From the NCBI GenBank assembly GCA_964019135.1, contig OZ025252.1, positions 7,642,823-7,706,822 on the forward strand: a stretch of 64,000 bases of DNA. Reading direction: 5' to 3'. Shown piece by piece: positions 11,239-21,682 of the stretch. The stretch comes from Arenicola marina (lineage: Eukaryota > Annelida > Polychaeta > Arenicolidae). A program made the translations under genes and the position numbers. Each line of letters opens with the position of its first letter. Positions within the stretch are counted from its first letter, which is position 1. The notes beneath the pieces are model-generated. The model had not been told where the DNA came from, ran no database searches, and saw only the letters and a program-made list of their open reading frames with translations.

Positions 11239-11599
11239 CTGTAATGCGCTTCAAAAGGTGGCCGTGGTCACTTCTCTCCATGGGCTCCTAAACCAGGACG
11301 GGCTCCAATTCCGAGATATGGAGAGGTCCACACCGCGTGCCTTCCAGTAGGCGATGGTGTGCCGAATGTGTAGGTCCCTCCAGGCGATCCAGGGATCGCA
11401 ACGAGTCCTTGTACTCTGGCATGTCTCACCGAAATGGTTTGAGGGTCAAAGCCCGGTGGGACCAGGTCCCTTCGAAGTTACTGGACACACTCCTGCAGTG
11501 ACATTCCTTGGTCAGTGCGCTGCACATGAATGTCCAGCAGAACGTCCTGGGGCACAACTTCGTTTTGACGGGAGGCTAGGATGTGTCCATGAAGATCAA
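11239..11599 (-). pseudogene. Uncharacterised multi-exon gene, frameshifted exon
   Basis: Acceptor TTCGTTGCAG and donor CAG|GTCAGT bracket a coding-like exon whose protein signal changes frame: VDLHGHILASRQNEV, then HIRHTIAYWKARGV with ISRNWSPSWF in a second frame, then GHLLKRIT in a third. At least two frameshifts and a stop are present, so either the gene is decayed here or the assembly has indels. Orientation and order agree with the exons at 8-10 kb. Confidence 0.45.
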
Positions 11600-11862
11600 C
11601 TGCAACGAAGTATACATGCATTATGATACGCAATTGAATATTTATTTCAGCAACAAATCGGTTCACTTCACTCTATAAAGGTTGTCATATAGTCATTAGA
11701 ATGTGTATGCGCTGTTGATAACCTCGTTAAAGACATGAAATTTACAAAAAAATCGTGTATGACATACTATACTCGGCAGTCAACATGGCCTCCAACACCG
11801 GAACACTTTGACGACTGACGGCTTCTCGTGCATCATGGATGAGTTGCCAGATGTGCAGAGGG

Positions 11863-12001
11863 CCACATGTATCAACAGGAGATCATGGGGTTCATTAGAC
11901 TATCGTAGACCACATGTATCAACAGGAGATCATGGGGATCATTAGATTATCGTAGACGACATGTATCAAAAGGAGATCATGGGGATCATTAGACTATCGT
12001 T
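11863..12001. repeat. 47-bp tandem repeat, about three units
   Basis: Nearly three units containing ACATGTATCAACAGGAGATC and ATTAGACTATCGT, a few mismatches between units. It lies between two exons of the minus-strand gene, so it would be intronic. Confidence 0.85.
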
Positions 12002-12084
12002 AGGACTATCGGCGAAAATGATATGAATTTATACCAGTAAAGGAATGAAAGTGGGAACAAATATACAGTTCGAGAGAATATTAC

Positions 12085-12286
12085 GAACCAACTACACTCA
12101 TTCCTAGAGCTCGCATGGTCTCGATGAAGAAGATCCTTGCAGTACTGATCCCTGAGCGAATGGTATGGGATGTACTGCACGGGGCAGGCACAAGGCTTCC
12201 GTAGTCTCTTCTCTTCGCATACCATAATGATCATCACATGTGTTGCCTTTCTCCTCTTACGTTCCTCAGGTACTTGAAGAAATCGT
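12085..12286 (-). pseudogene. Uncharacterised multi-exon gene, most upstream exon seen
   Basis: After acceptor TTTTTACTAG (12287 onward) the frame encodes EERKRRKATHVMIIMVCEEK and VQYIPYHSLRDQY. The protein signal then moves to another frame (FFIETMRALGMSVVG), implying a one-base indel near 12145. The left end is uncertain. A start exon was not found further right. Confidence 0.45.
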
Positions 12287-12299
12287 CTAGTAAAAATAT

Positions 12300-12984
12300 A
12301 TATCAACGCCCATGAATTCCAATAGGGGCGACTTAATTGTTAATATCAATCTCACTGTATTATATTGTAGCGGAACCGTAGTGGAGACGCATTCATAATC
12401 GCCACTTAGGCTACGCCACTAGACTTAGCGCTAAGTGGAAGATTTTTCGAGCAATTATCGGGTTAAAAATACATAAGTAGTCACCCCAAAAGTAGATTTT
12501 CTGAATTAAGAAAGTGTTAAAATTATATTGAAGGAGAGTTCTTAATCATGAACCCCACCACAACGAGGTGGTGAGGCTAAGACGAAAATGGACTTTTCGT
12601 GCGTAACTTACGAGGGGATTATGAATACAGCCCCTGGAGCGGTTCTGATGGTGCCAGGGTGTCCCCGTGGGAAGGAGGAATCGGAGCCGGACACGAGGGG
12701 AGCAGAACTAACTGGTTAGACTTACAAAAAGATTAGGCAGAGACAGGGAATATCAGAAACATTCAGGAAAACTGCACGGATTTGTGAAAGGAAACAAACT
12801 CATGAAATGGAAACCATTGTTATATCTCTATGTTAGAGTGGTGTCACGAGCGGAAGACGTCCGAAGTCGAAACATCACAATATAATTACAAGACATAAGC
12901 GTTGCATGGCTATCAATTTCATTTCGGCCATAACTCTTATGCGGTGCCTCTGGGTCATGTGCACCGATCCCCAAAAAGTGGATT
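12300..12984. other. No gene seen
   Basis: Contains a short hairpin-forming stretch (ACGCCACTAGACTTAGCGCTAAG, about 12413-12436) and a GC-richer block at 12545-12720 that resembles a repeat 5' region, but no partner was found in the window. Confidence 0.4.
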
Positions 12985-13040
12985 TATCCATCAGGTATTC
13001 ACCCAGGGAAGGATTCGAACCTTCAACATAAGAGCTGGCC
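12985..13040 (-). repeat. SINE-like remnant with pol III B box, copy 2
   Basis: Minus-strand GGTTCGAATCC within the same block as at 1400-1430. No A box or cloverleaf seen. Confidence 0.45.
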
Positions 13041-13175
13041 AAAGTCAAAAGATAATGCATATACAAGTATAGATAGCTTATAACTATCATCACTAACATC
13101 ACGCATGGTACACCACAGCAGTAAAGTTATTTGACCCGTTGGTGACCCCGCTCGCCAGGCTGGTCAAGCCCGCTG

Positions 13176-13196
13176 TACACACACACACACACACAG
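13176..13196. repeat. (CA)n microsatellite
   Basis: Ten or so uninterrupted CA units. Confidence 0.9.
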
Positions 13197-13489
13197 GGAC
13201 AGCCCGCCCAGAGTCAGAGATAAACCACAACGATAAGCGTATTAAAACTGTCCGAGTTTCATCCGCGTTAACCACGTAAATAATCGGTTTAAAATACGTT
13301 CATTTTACATAAAAGATCACAGGGTACATTTAAACCCGTACAAAAACCCCACAGTGGACGAAATGCCAGCACCCGAAATAGGCAGACACTATATTTAGTT
13401 TCATACGTTAAACATATGTGACACAGATGGCTGGATTAGACCGAGCCGTATACATTAAAACATATAACATAATCAGAATCTTTCACAGT

Positions 13490-13761
13490 CACCGACTTGC
13501 TTCTGCGCCCTTTCTGTCCATTCAGGGTAGTGACGACAAGATGGTTGAGGGGTGCTGCAATCGCGCTGAAACCCTTCAAGAAGCGGCGATAATATGCCGT
13601 GAAGCGGTTGAATTATCGCAGCTCCTTCAGGGTCTTGGGCATCGGCTATTCCGCCACTGCCGCTACATTGTCCGGGCTGGTCTCGACGCCATTGCCAGAC
13701 ACCACGTGACCCAGAAAAGAAATTTGCGAGCGGAAGAAACGGCACTTGTCCTCGCGTATCT
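13490..13761 (-). pseudogene. Ty3/gypsy-like pol, decayed end of reverse transcriptase
   Basis: Minus-strand continuation of the RT at 13762-14850. Blocks such as FFRSQISFLGHVVSGNGVET and FTAYYRRFLKGF, typical of the RT thumb/RNase H approach of Ty3/gypsy elements, are interrupted by in-frame stops and a frame change. No RNase H catalytic residues and no integrase follow, so the copy is truncated at its 3' side. Confidence 0.75.
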
Positions 13762-14850
13762 TCAGTGAATGCTTCTCCAGCTTGTCAAGTACAGCCGTTT
13801 CAGATGATCTGTCACGTGTCGACTATAAATGATGATATCGTCGAGATAGACCAGGAGCAGTTTGAACACCTCATCCCGGAACACGTGACCCATAAGTCGC
13901 GCAAAGGTCGCCGGCGCGTTCGACAATCCGAACGGCATGCGTTTATATTCGTACAGCCCCATCGGCGTCACGAAGGCCGTCTGGTGTTGGTCTGCAGGCT
14001 TGACCTCCACCTGGTTGCACGCCGATGCCAAGTCCAGAGCCGAGAAGACACACGCACCCTTCATCGACTCCAGGGCTTCTTCAATTCGCGAGAGCGGGTA
14101 CGAGTCCTTTTTCACCTTGGCGTTCAAGCGGCGGTAGTCGACGCATAGTCGCAGCTCGCCGCTCTTCTTCCGAACCAGTACCACAGGTGACGCAAACGCA
14201 GATGCACTCTCGCGGATGACACCTATAGTCAGGAGTTCCTGGAGGCGCGTTTTTACCTCAGACCAGTCATGAGGCGGGATTCTCCGGTACGGCTGTTGGA
14301 CGGAGACGTCGTCCGAAGTCACGATCTGGTGGCGTATCGTCGAAGTGCAGCTCAACTCCTCCCCATTTTTTGCAAACACGCCTTCGTACCGCCGGAAAAT
14401 GCACTTTGCCCGCGCAAGCTCAGCCGCTGTCCCCGCGAAGCTCTCCTCCAATCTCTCGTCGATGTTTACTTCTGTCGCAGCGACCGGGCTGAGCCGGGCT
14501 TCCACATCACAGGACACGATGACCTCGTTCCAGTGAACACTGATGCCGATATCTCCTACTCCGACATCTTCCACGAGTCGAAACGTGACGATCCTGGTGC
14601 CCGTACGCAGCGTCACATCGACGTCTCCCACGTTCATTATTTGCACGTACACTGCCCCTCCGTCGCCGTTAACAGCAGTGCTGCCCACAATAAGTGGTCT
14701 CGCCACTTGATGGGACAGTGGCTCAAAGATGGCGAGTCCGTCTTTCGGGCCGGTCACATTGATGCTCGAGATGCTTCGCGCTGGAGCGATCTGCGGCTCC
14801 GGTCCGGCAACCGTGGCAACACCCGGTGCTTCCCCTTCCTGGCTTGGCAT
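13762..14850 (-). pseudogene. Ty3/gypsy-like retrotransposon pol (reverse transcriptase)
   Basis: A 362-codon open frame. About residues 1-110 form the linker after protease. Residues 185-345 carry Ty3/gypsy RT blocks in order: VVLVRKKSGELRLCVDYRRL, YPLSRIEEAL, FSALDLASACNQV, PFGLSNAPATFARLM and LLVYLDDIIIYS with the YLDD catalytic pair. The RT core is therefore intact, but the frame ends within the thumb region. Gag and a protease remnant lie upstream on the same strand. RNase H is incomplete and integrase absent, so the element is not autonomous. It looks like a retrotransposon; no envelope gene is seen. Confidence 0.9.
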
Positions 14851-14890
14851 CTACGGATCCCTGCAGCAACGGCTTGTAGGCCGGGATGCG

Positions 14891-15000
14891 TTACAGGACG
14901 TTTATGCCTATCAGCACCGGTGTGCGTGCTCGAAGCCCCTTCGACGCCACTGTGTCCTTCGTCACAAGGACAGTCACGTTCAGAAGCTTCCTCGGGTTGA
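14891..15000 (-). pseudogene. Protease-end remnant of the Ty3/gypsy-like element
   Basis: A minus-strand frame ends LLNVTVLVTKDTV then RTPVLIGINVL, resembling the C-terminal part of a retropepsin domain (I-G-x-N/D-L/V-L). The catalytic D-S/T-G is not visible; a deletion between gag and protease is likely. The frame differs from both gag and RT. Confidence 0.5.
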
Positions 15001-15615
15001 TGGGTGATCCCGAGCCCTGCGTTTTAACTCCCAGCGGAGACTTCCATCCAACACCTTCTCCGCGAAGGCGTCTCGCAGAGCCCGATCCCTGCTGGGCAGG
15101 CAATCACGGTCTGTGTGAAAGGCCTTGTCCAAGGTCTCCATAAGCGCATGGTCGAACCCCTGCAGCGACTCCCCTTCCAGCTGCCGCTGGCCGTAAAAGG
15201 CGTCTAACAGCTGAGCTGCGCTGCGCCTCTCGCCGAACATGTCGTGCAGGAGTCCGAAGAGGTCTTCCGGATCTCGCTTGTCCCGCGGGTCGGCGTAACG
15301 GACTTCAGCCTTGGCCGGCCCCTCGAGGTGGCAGATCAGGAAGTCCGCGGCGGCGTCGCCTTCCAGCCCCTGAGTCTCTACAGCTGTCCTGGCCTCCACC
15401 TCCCACTCCTCCAACGCCGCTGGGTCGCCGCTAAACTTCGTCAACTTCCGGGGCGTATAGACCACACGGGTCACGGCCTCCGGGCCCGCCATAGTGCGAA
15501 GCCCGTCCATCCGCGGCCGTAACTCGGCCAGCTCCTGCCGGATCCCATGGTCTCCTTCCCCTTCTCCTCCCTGGACCGCCGCGACCCTACCACTTTGTCC
15601 CTCGTCGCCTGACAT
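14980..15615 (-). pseudogene. Gag-like protein of the Ty3/gypsy-like element
   Basis: Frame beginning at ATG 15613-15615 (MSGDEGQSG). It has a low-complexity Gly/Glu N-terminus, then YTPRKLTKFSGDP and LEEWEVEARTAVETQG, followed by a helical capsid-like core (FLICHLEGPAKAEVRY, LFGLLHDMFGERRS, LEGESLQGFDHALMETLD) as in retrotransposon Gag proteins. No CCHC knuckle follows, so the C-terminus is missing. The longer frame to 15732 runs into the LTR-like element and is not used. Confidence 0.75.
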
Positions 15616-15639
15616 ACTGAGGGGCCATTTGTTATTGGG

Positions 15640-15891
15640 CCGGTGTAGCATAATAACCTGTCCGCCGTGATAAAGTATCCGGCTGGCGTGTGCGCATGCG
15701 CAGCGAATGGGGTTGTTATGTAAATTGCCCATGTATGTTAGGTTTAGGGTTGGGATAGGGTTGGGATAGGATTAGGTTAGGGCCAGGGTTAGAGTTAGGG
15801 TTAGTATTAGGGTTCTGGTTAGGCTTAGTGGCATGAAACAAGCGTGGCCGGACAGGTTATCACGGCCGGACAGGTTATTATGTTACACCGG
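15640..15891 (-). mobile_element. LTR-like or terminal-inverted-repeat element with telomere-like interior
   Basis: Both ends are CCGGTGTARCATAATAACCT read inward, about 24 bp nearly perfect. Read on the minus strand it starts TGTAACA and ends TGCTACA, as an LTR does, flanked by CCGG on both sides, and it lies 25 bases upstream of the gag ATG. The 5' end (minus strand) is a dimer of the 18-bp unit CGGCCGTGATAACCTGTC. The interior (15735-15830) is degenerate TTAGGG/TTAGGT. It could be the element's own LTR, a solo LTR or a MITE. Long inverted ends are unusual for an LTR; the location argues for one. Confidence 0.65.
15735..15832 (+). repeat. Degenerate telomere-like repeats (TTAGGG)n
   Basis: Runs such as GGTTTAGGGTTGGGATAGGG and TTAGAGTTAGGGTTAGTATT. 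This is internal to the LTR-like element and is not a chromosome end. Confidence 0.7.
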
Positions 15892-16302
15892 TCGTCTAGA
15901 CGCCTCGCCCGGTCCCCGCATAGAACTTAGCCCCTTATACAGAGTTATTCACCAGGTGGTCAGAAGAAGGGTTTCGGCCAGGCAGTAATCACTACAAAGG
16001 TATAGTGATTGCAAAAGGCAGAATTTCGCTCGGAAGAAAGCTTACGGAGGTATATCCTTGGCAGTCTTATTATGAGTTTCGTATTAGATGCTTCCTTTGC
16101 ATTTGCAGCTTGCAAACTTGTTCAGCAGACAATCTGTATGATTAATCTTTATCAAAACGTGTTTCGCGTATACGATGTCGGTTTTTCTTTTGTGTGTATC
16201 AAGTGGTCTAACTTGACATTCAGACCTACGGATCGCTCTGAAGGAGGCTGGTCAGCCGGTTCGTCGTGATAAGGCGCTATAGGCCGTAGGTCTTTATCAG
16301 AG
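15892..16302. other. No gene seen
   Basis: Short open frame 16009-16269 has no recognisable motif. No repeats noticed. Confidence 0.4.
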
Positions 16303-16545
16303 ACTCAAATTGGACTCTTTGGGGTCCAGGAGGAAATTAGGTAATGTAAATGGTGGAAAATCGCTTTTCTGCCCACCGCAGATACATTTCCTCTCAATAT
16401 GGGGTATTTCTATCCAATTCGTTAAGCACCCCTATTCCCCAGCACTGGCCGGCTCCCAAACTGGCCAGTCATGCAAATTGGACTCTTTGTGGCCCAGGGG
16501 AAAATGTATCAATGTAAATGGTGGGAAACCGTCTCCCAGGGCACC
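16303..16545 (+). repeat. Direct repeat pair of about 75 bp
   Basis: 16303-16378 and 16468-16545 share AAATTGGACTCTTTG, the CCAG-GGAAAA segment and AATGTAAATGGTGG in the same order and spacing. Origin unknown. Confidence 0.6.
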
Positions 16546-16849
16546 AGATGGGCAGCAGAGTACTTAATACATTGTGGGATTGTGGATTTCCTTAGAGGAA
16601 AAAACCATCCCCCGCCCCCTCCTTTTGCACTTCAAATTGTGTGACGTCACGCCTTTGTCTTAAGCGTTCATTATTTTGAAGAATGGATCGAAAAACAGAC
16701 CTAGCCGTGTTGTATTAACGTAAGTGTGCGAAATTCAAATAAAGAACGGTAAAAAAGTGCTTTATTTTAATAATGAACGGAAAAACTGTGCATTATCGAG
16801 ATAAAGAACAGTTGTTAATATTGACTCGTCAAGTGTCACGGTATAATCA

Positions 16850-17035
16850 CAGGGGCGGATCTAGGAATTTGCCAAGGGGGGCGGGGGGTTGCTCTCTGAA
16901 AACTTGCGACCGGGGGAGGGGTGCTCTCTGAAAAACTTGCAACCGGGGTGGGGGGGTATGCTGCTCGGAGAAGCCGACTTTAACAGTGTATGTGGGTTGC
17001 AACCCCCCTAACCCCCCCCCCTGGATCCGCCCCTG
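16850..17035. mobile_element. hAT-like MITE 1 (CAGGGGCGGATC ends)
   Basis: Terminal inverted repeats CAGGGGCGGATC...GATCCGCCCCTG enclose 186 bp with long G and C tracts. The hexamer TAATCA abuts both ends as a target duplication. Related ends occur at 57832-58013 and, less completely, at 39232. Confidence 0.75.
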
Positions 17036-17674
17036 TAATCAGTCGAGCTGAGCTGAGCGGAGCTCAGTTGGCTGGTGATTGACAGAACTTGCCAATTTCA
17101 AGACAAACAATGGAATGCATAAGTCAATGTTAAGCACCAATGGGGCGGATGTTAGATCGGAAATCTCAAAATATATGGAAATTCCACAGTTATCGATTGC
17201 ATACATTTCTTTATATCCCTTTCAGGGGACGATGTTTTCACGAAACTAAGAAACAATGACTTCCAAAATGTCTAACTTCATCCACGCCTTCCCACCCATA
17301 CCCTCCCCCCTTGGGTTTCACAATGACGAACCGTTGTTTCCACAATGTGCCTCATGTATTCGTCGGGCAGTGCAATTGACACAATGGTCAAGTCCTGTGT
17401 CCAAACGTGAGCACACGTCATGCCTTCTTATCACAATTTTATAAGAACGTTAAAGAACTCGCTGTCGTGCACTCCCCAAATAAACCACTCGACGCTATCG
17501 CGTCTCGTGCTTTATTTTGGCGAATGCACTCCAGCTCGTTCTTTAACTAGTACATAGAAAATCCGTTCATTGTGGATGGTACACTGCTGGCCAAGAATTT
17601 CGTTCGCATTTATTAATCATTGCAGAATAAAAAAACTCGGCCCCAGGAAATGTATGGTTTATAACTTCGGTCAT
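17036..17674. other. No gene seen
   Basis: Unique-looking sequence; a short frame at 17256-17444 has no motif. Confidence 0.4.
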
Positions 17675-18345
17675 TTAAAGCGGGTGGCCAACCTAATTTA
17701 ATCGCGATCTGCACCGAAAGTTTACATCTTAAAATTAAATTGGCGAGTGTTAACGCTTCGTTTCGGCCGACTGGTAACGAGAAAAAAATTAAGGAAACCC
17801 GCCCCCATCAATGTCGAGCAGCGCGCCATTTTGTTGCAGCAAGTGACGCATATTGTGACTATTCATATGGCGCCGCCTTACGTTACAGCTCGCGGAGAGA
17901 GAGATCAGGGCCGCGATTTATAGATGAGCAGCGGCAGTTCCAAGCCGTGCAGTAGCGCAAGATCTTAGCCTTTCATGGAAAAGTGCCGTTCAAACAAATT
18001 GATATACGTCTTGCGACGATTGAATCCGCAACAATGCCATGATTGGAGTTAGAATCGCAGCTATTTATACTAGCGATTATCATGCGCTCTTGTTTTGCTC
18101 ACACAATAGGCGCAATTTCCGGTTTGAATAAATTAGAGTATCACCTCCTGATTGGTCAATCGCGGACACGCCTCCAAAAAGGGCTGCCGCCTGGGTAGGC
18201 GGCCAAATCGTGCCTGGCGGTCACTTCTAAATGCTATGGTGAGCTACAGATTGAACGAAAAATTCTGTAATTTGGAGGATTGGGAATTGAGTATTATATG
18301 AATCGGTAAAGCAGCGTTAGAGGCCAGGCTGGCGGTTCCCTTTAA
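17675..18345 (+). mobile_element. TTAA-flanked non-autonomous DNA transposon, copy C
   Basis: Third, complete 671-bp copy with TTAA at both ends and unrelated flanks on both sides. It shows the true element boundaries independently of the duplicated flank seen at copies A and B. Confidence 0.8.
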
Positions 18346-19663
18346 AGACAGAAGTAAACGTTTCTTTTTACTTTTTTTTTAAATTCCACTTGACTCTTGG
18401 TATTATATCATCGCTATAAATATTACAGTTACTTATCGAGTTTTTTCCCGCCAAAACTAAAAAGGTAAAAACACTGAAAAGAGTCAATACTTGAATGATC
18501 CTAAATTTCTTGTCTATATTCCAAGCATGCCAGACTGCAAATGGAGTCTCTTAGCCTTGACCGTGATATCAACCAACCACAGGTTTTGTAATTAGTGGTG
18601 AAAGTCATCAGTTTTTGCGCTTCGCGTTGCTTTGGAATAAGAAGCAACGCCGCGACAGTTCCTGCCGCGACAGTTCTTCTGCAGCCACTGCTTGTTTGAC
18701 ATGCCGCAACAACAGGTGCTTCTTGAATTCTGCCGCCGTACATGCTTTGGCGTTGGGGGATGGCCGACAGAGAGGATATCTAAAATGGCCCGCAGATGCT
18801 ACAAACATTTCCTGCAGCCAGTCTGCTTCACCATTTTTCACAAAAGGGGACGAGTGTGGCGTCATCTTCTGTAAAATAAAATAAATCATTGCAACTGACA
18901 GTGCGAAAACATGTGCGACTATATTCTAACTTATGGGCAAACAGTGTTGGCTGTGGCAGTGGTAGTGGCAGAAAATCATCTCCTGAAGGGTAGGGAATAG
19001 GTGTCAAAGCTAAAAGTGGGATAGGTTGAGTATGGGAGCCCAAGGAGTGACTTTTTCGGAAGTGGCATTTTAGGAGTCAGTGGCTGCTATACATGTCTCT
19101 CATACTGAGCGAATACTAACGAATACTGAGAATACTAACGAATGAGCGATGCGCAAATCATAACGTCGTTTTCCAAGCGAGAACTCTTTACCAAACCAGA
19201 TGATCAAACTCCAAGTGAAACAGACTAACTTCGAACAGACAACAGAGGGCGCTGCGAGCTGCGGGTTTTCTCGGGCAAGCATGCGCACATCTGCAACAAT
19301 GTCAAACTCCAGAAAGTCCATTGGAAGCGGGGCCCAGTGTGAAGAACACTCGTTAATGCTTACGAGCATCGTGTAACATAAACGGGTTACATGATGATTC
19401 ATCTTGAGAACAAAAAGTTCTCGATTCAACCTGCTGTTATGAAGAGGACCTTAATTTTCTATGTAAAATACTTGCCATTGGTGTTGCGGCAATGGTTATA
19501 AGTTCGGGATAACCCATGTCAGAACGACATACTTCAAGTTCTAAGACTACGAAGATGTGGGGGGGGGGGGGGGCGAGGTTAAGTTTTCTGAAACACTCAT
19601 GATGTGGGGGGAGGGGAGAGCTATTCATACGTTCATGTAAGCCACTGACTCCCACATTCTGAA
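18346..19663. other. No gene confirmed
   Basis: A minus-strand frame (18608-18889) has scattered Cys/His but no canonical zinc-finger spacing. Another (19100-19429) has no motif. A G tract lies at 19560-19574 beside GATGTGGGG repeats. Confidence 0.4.
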
Positions 19664-19938
19664 GGGCCGATCCGATAGCTGAGTCGGTTAGAACGCTCGC
19701 ATTGAGCGCTCGATCTGGCCACCAGAGAGCCAATCGGCAAGTGGATCGGTGGTTTGAGCCCCGCTGTGGTCACGTCTGTGTCTCCGGATAAAGATTTCAT
19801 GTCTTTATTCACAAGGAGTAGGGGGTTATCCCGGGGACATGGCTCCACGCTTTCCTTCTTTCTCCCATTGACGCGATATGACAAGAATTTAAAGGTTCTT
19901 GAATTTAAACGTCTTAAATATACATGTACGACCAAACC
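19664..19938 (+). mobile_element. tRNA-derived SINE, copy 1
   Basis: Pol III A box TAGCTGAGTCGG (19676-19687) and B box GGTTTGAGCCC (19751-19761) in a tRNA-like head, followed by a body with GGGGACATGGCTCCAC and a tail near GACGCGATATGAC. The copy at 49230-49490 aligns over its whole length in opposite orientation. Confidence 0.85.
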
Positions 19939-20182
19939 CACATTTTGCCACTGGGTGATTCTAAAACATGATGATTTCTCACGTTTCGGGATGGAATTTA
20001 GGGAGGTTCGTACGAGAAACTGCATATAGAATGGCTTCTCGTGTCCGATGAGGTATAATTCAACTCGAATCTCCTAATCTGCCTTCGTCTAAAGTCTCGG
20101 GAAGGTAGGAGAGTTCCGGTGAGCTGGCACTAACCAATATCATATACGTATCGTCAACGCCGTGATTTGTACATACCTTCGG

Positions 20183-20320
20183 TCAGTCGAGGTCCAGTGG
20201 TTCCCAGGTGAGAGGCCCTTCTAGCGTATAAGACACCTCCTGTTCTGCCTCGGCAGTCGCCTCGGTCTCCTCAGCAGCTACTGAGTGGATGTACGCCCCG
20301 TCATTCTCCGGGTCCGCCAT
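20183..20320 (-). CDS. Possible first exon or 45-residue small protein
   Basis: ATG in strong context (AAGATGGCGG) at 20318-20320 opens a 45-codon acidic frame (ADPENDGAYIH, EETEATAEAEQE) ending in TGA six bases before a good donor, CCGAAG|GTATGT at 20177. It could be a complete small protein with an intron in the 3' UTR, or a first exon with a frameshift. A plus-strand ATG opens 259 bases away in the divergent direction. No family recognised. Confidence 0.35.
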   Translation of the reverse strand: MADPENDGAYIHSVAAEETEATAEAEQEVSYTLEGPLTWEPLDLD

Positions 20321-20579
20321 CTTTTGCTTTAACGGAAACACAAAACCCTTCCAACTTTCGGTTGACAGCGACGTTTATAATAGGCATAATACTTTATCAG
20401 ACCGTGAATACCAGGAATGGGTGCATTAATTAATTACTTCTCTGAGTATTTTTAACGAACTATAGACAACCCAGGAACAGTTTTGGAGCCACAACTAACT
20501 ATTCAGCCTATATAGACGCATAGTCTCTTCCGCAGACTGCCACACTGTCATAGCCCCCTTTCCAGCACAGCAGCAAACA
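20321..20579. promoter_or_regulatory. Possible bidirectional promoter between two divergent starts
   Basis: The interval separates a minus-strand AAGATGGCGG start from a plus-strand ACAATGGCGG start. It has no TATA box that both could use and no repeat content. It is called only from the arrangement. Confidence 0.3.
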
Positions 20580-20625
20580 ATGGCGGAAGATAGATGTTCG
20601 TCAATCAGCCATTCGAGTCACACAT
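20580..20625 (+). CDS. Possible first coding exon (MAEDRCSSISHSSHT)
   Basis: ATG in good context (AACAATGGCGG) followed by 15 codons and a consensus donor, T|GTGAGT at 20626. A possible next exon after TTATTCACAG (20766) continues in phase for about 24 codons into a Gly-rich stretch before a stop, so the gene model is not secure. Confidence 0.3.
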
Positions 20626-21355
20626 GTGAGTAAAATGCTAGTTAAGATTGTGATTAAGTTAATTAAATGTGGTAACGTGCACACATGTATCTTACGCAAA
20701 GTTATTATGTCGAATTTTAACGTTGTCGCTGTTGAAATTTAGCCATAATTGCAGAATTATTCACAGGCAGGGCAGCGGTAGACGGTTTCGTCGGCAACCA
20801 GAGCCAGAGGAAGGGAGGCGGGTTGGGGGGGGGGGGTTGCTAGGGAGATAGCCTAGATCGAGGAATGAGGGTGAAGAGGGTGGTTCCTTTGGATGGCAAT
20901 AGAGTATTAAAAGGTGAAGCTTATGTTTTATTTACTGATAATTTAACAATAGGAAAATTAATTAACTTTTGCAAAGGGGGGGGGGGGGTGCATGTGGGGG
21001 TTTTGGTTTGTTGGAGTATCTATTCTCGAGGGGAATCAAGATGTGCCCATTTGGAAGGGCAATAGATTTAATATAACTTAAACTTAACCGAAAATTTCAG
21101 TCTAGGTATGATAAATGTATTTAAATTATTTTTAGTGACTTCATTTTACAAGGAAGGAAAACTTGCTTTTTAGGAATATATAACAATTTTCAAGCTTTAA
21201 GGAAACAATTATACTGCTTGGAACAGATCAAATAAGTTTGCAATACGTTGCATAGAAGATATTTGTATGCCAGCCTAAGTTATTTAAATATTGGTTGTGC
21301 TTGCCATGCATTGTTGAATAGTGAGGTTCATGTCCAATTAATGGACTCGCATTTA
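20626..21355. other. No gene confirmed; G tracts
   Basis: Contains runs of G at 20825-20837 and 20977-20988. No recognised coding sequence. Confidence 0.4.
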
Positions 21356-21682
21356 TTAATTTAATTTAATTTAATTTAATTTAATTTAATTTAATTTAAT
21401 TTAATTTAATTTAATTTAATTTAATTTAATTTAATTTAATTTAATTTAATTTAATTTAATTTAATTTAATTTAATTTAATTTAATTTAATTTAATTTAAT
21501 TTAATTTAATTTAATTTAATTTAATTTAATTTAATTTAATTTAATTTAATTTAATTTAATTTAATTTAATTTAATTTAATTTAATTTAATTTAATTTAAT
21601 TTAATTTAATTTAATTTAATTTAATTTAATTTAATTTAATTTAATTTAATTTAATTTAATTTAATTTAATTTAATTTAATTT
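21356..21682. repeat. (TTTAA)n microsatellite, about 64 units
   Basis: About 320 bp of nearly perfect TTTAA pentamers, decaying at the right end (TTTTAATAGTTAATTTAA). Confidence 0.97.

Noticed and set aside
13473..14250. Plus-strand frames opposite the retrotransposon
   Set aside because: Shadows of the minus-strand pol gene with no motifs of their own.
15735..15832. Telomere or chromosome end
   Set aside because: Repeats are degenerate, short and enclosed within an inverted-repeat element.
18608..18889. Zinc-finger-like frame on the minus strand
   Set aside because: The Cys and His spacing does not fit C2H2, THAP or BED patterns and there are no splice signals.
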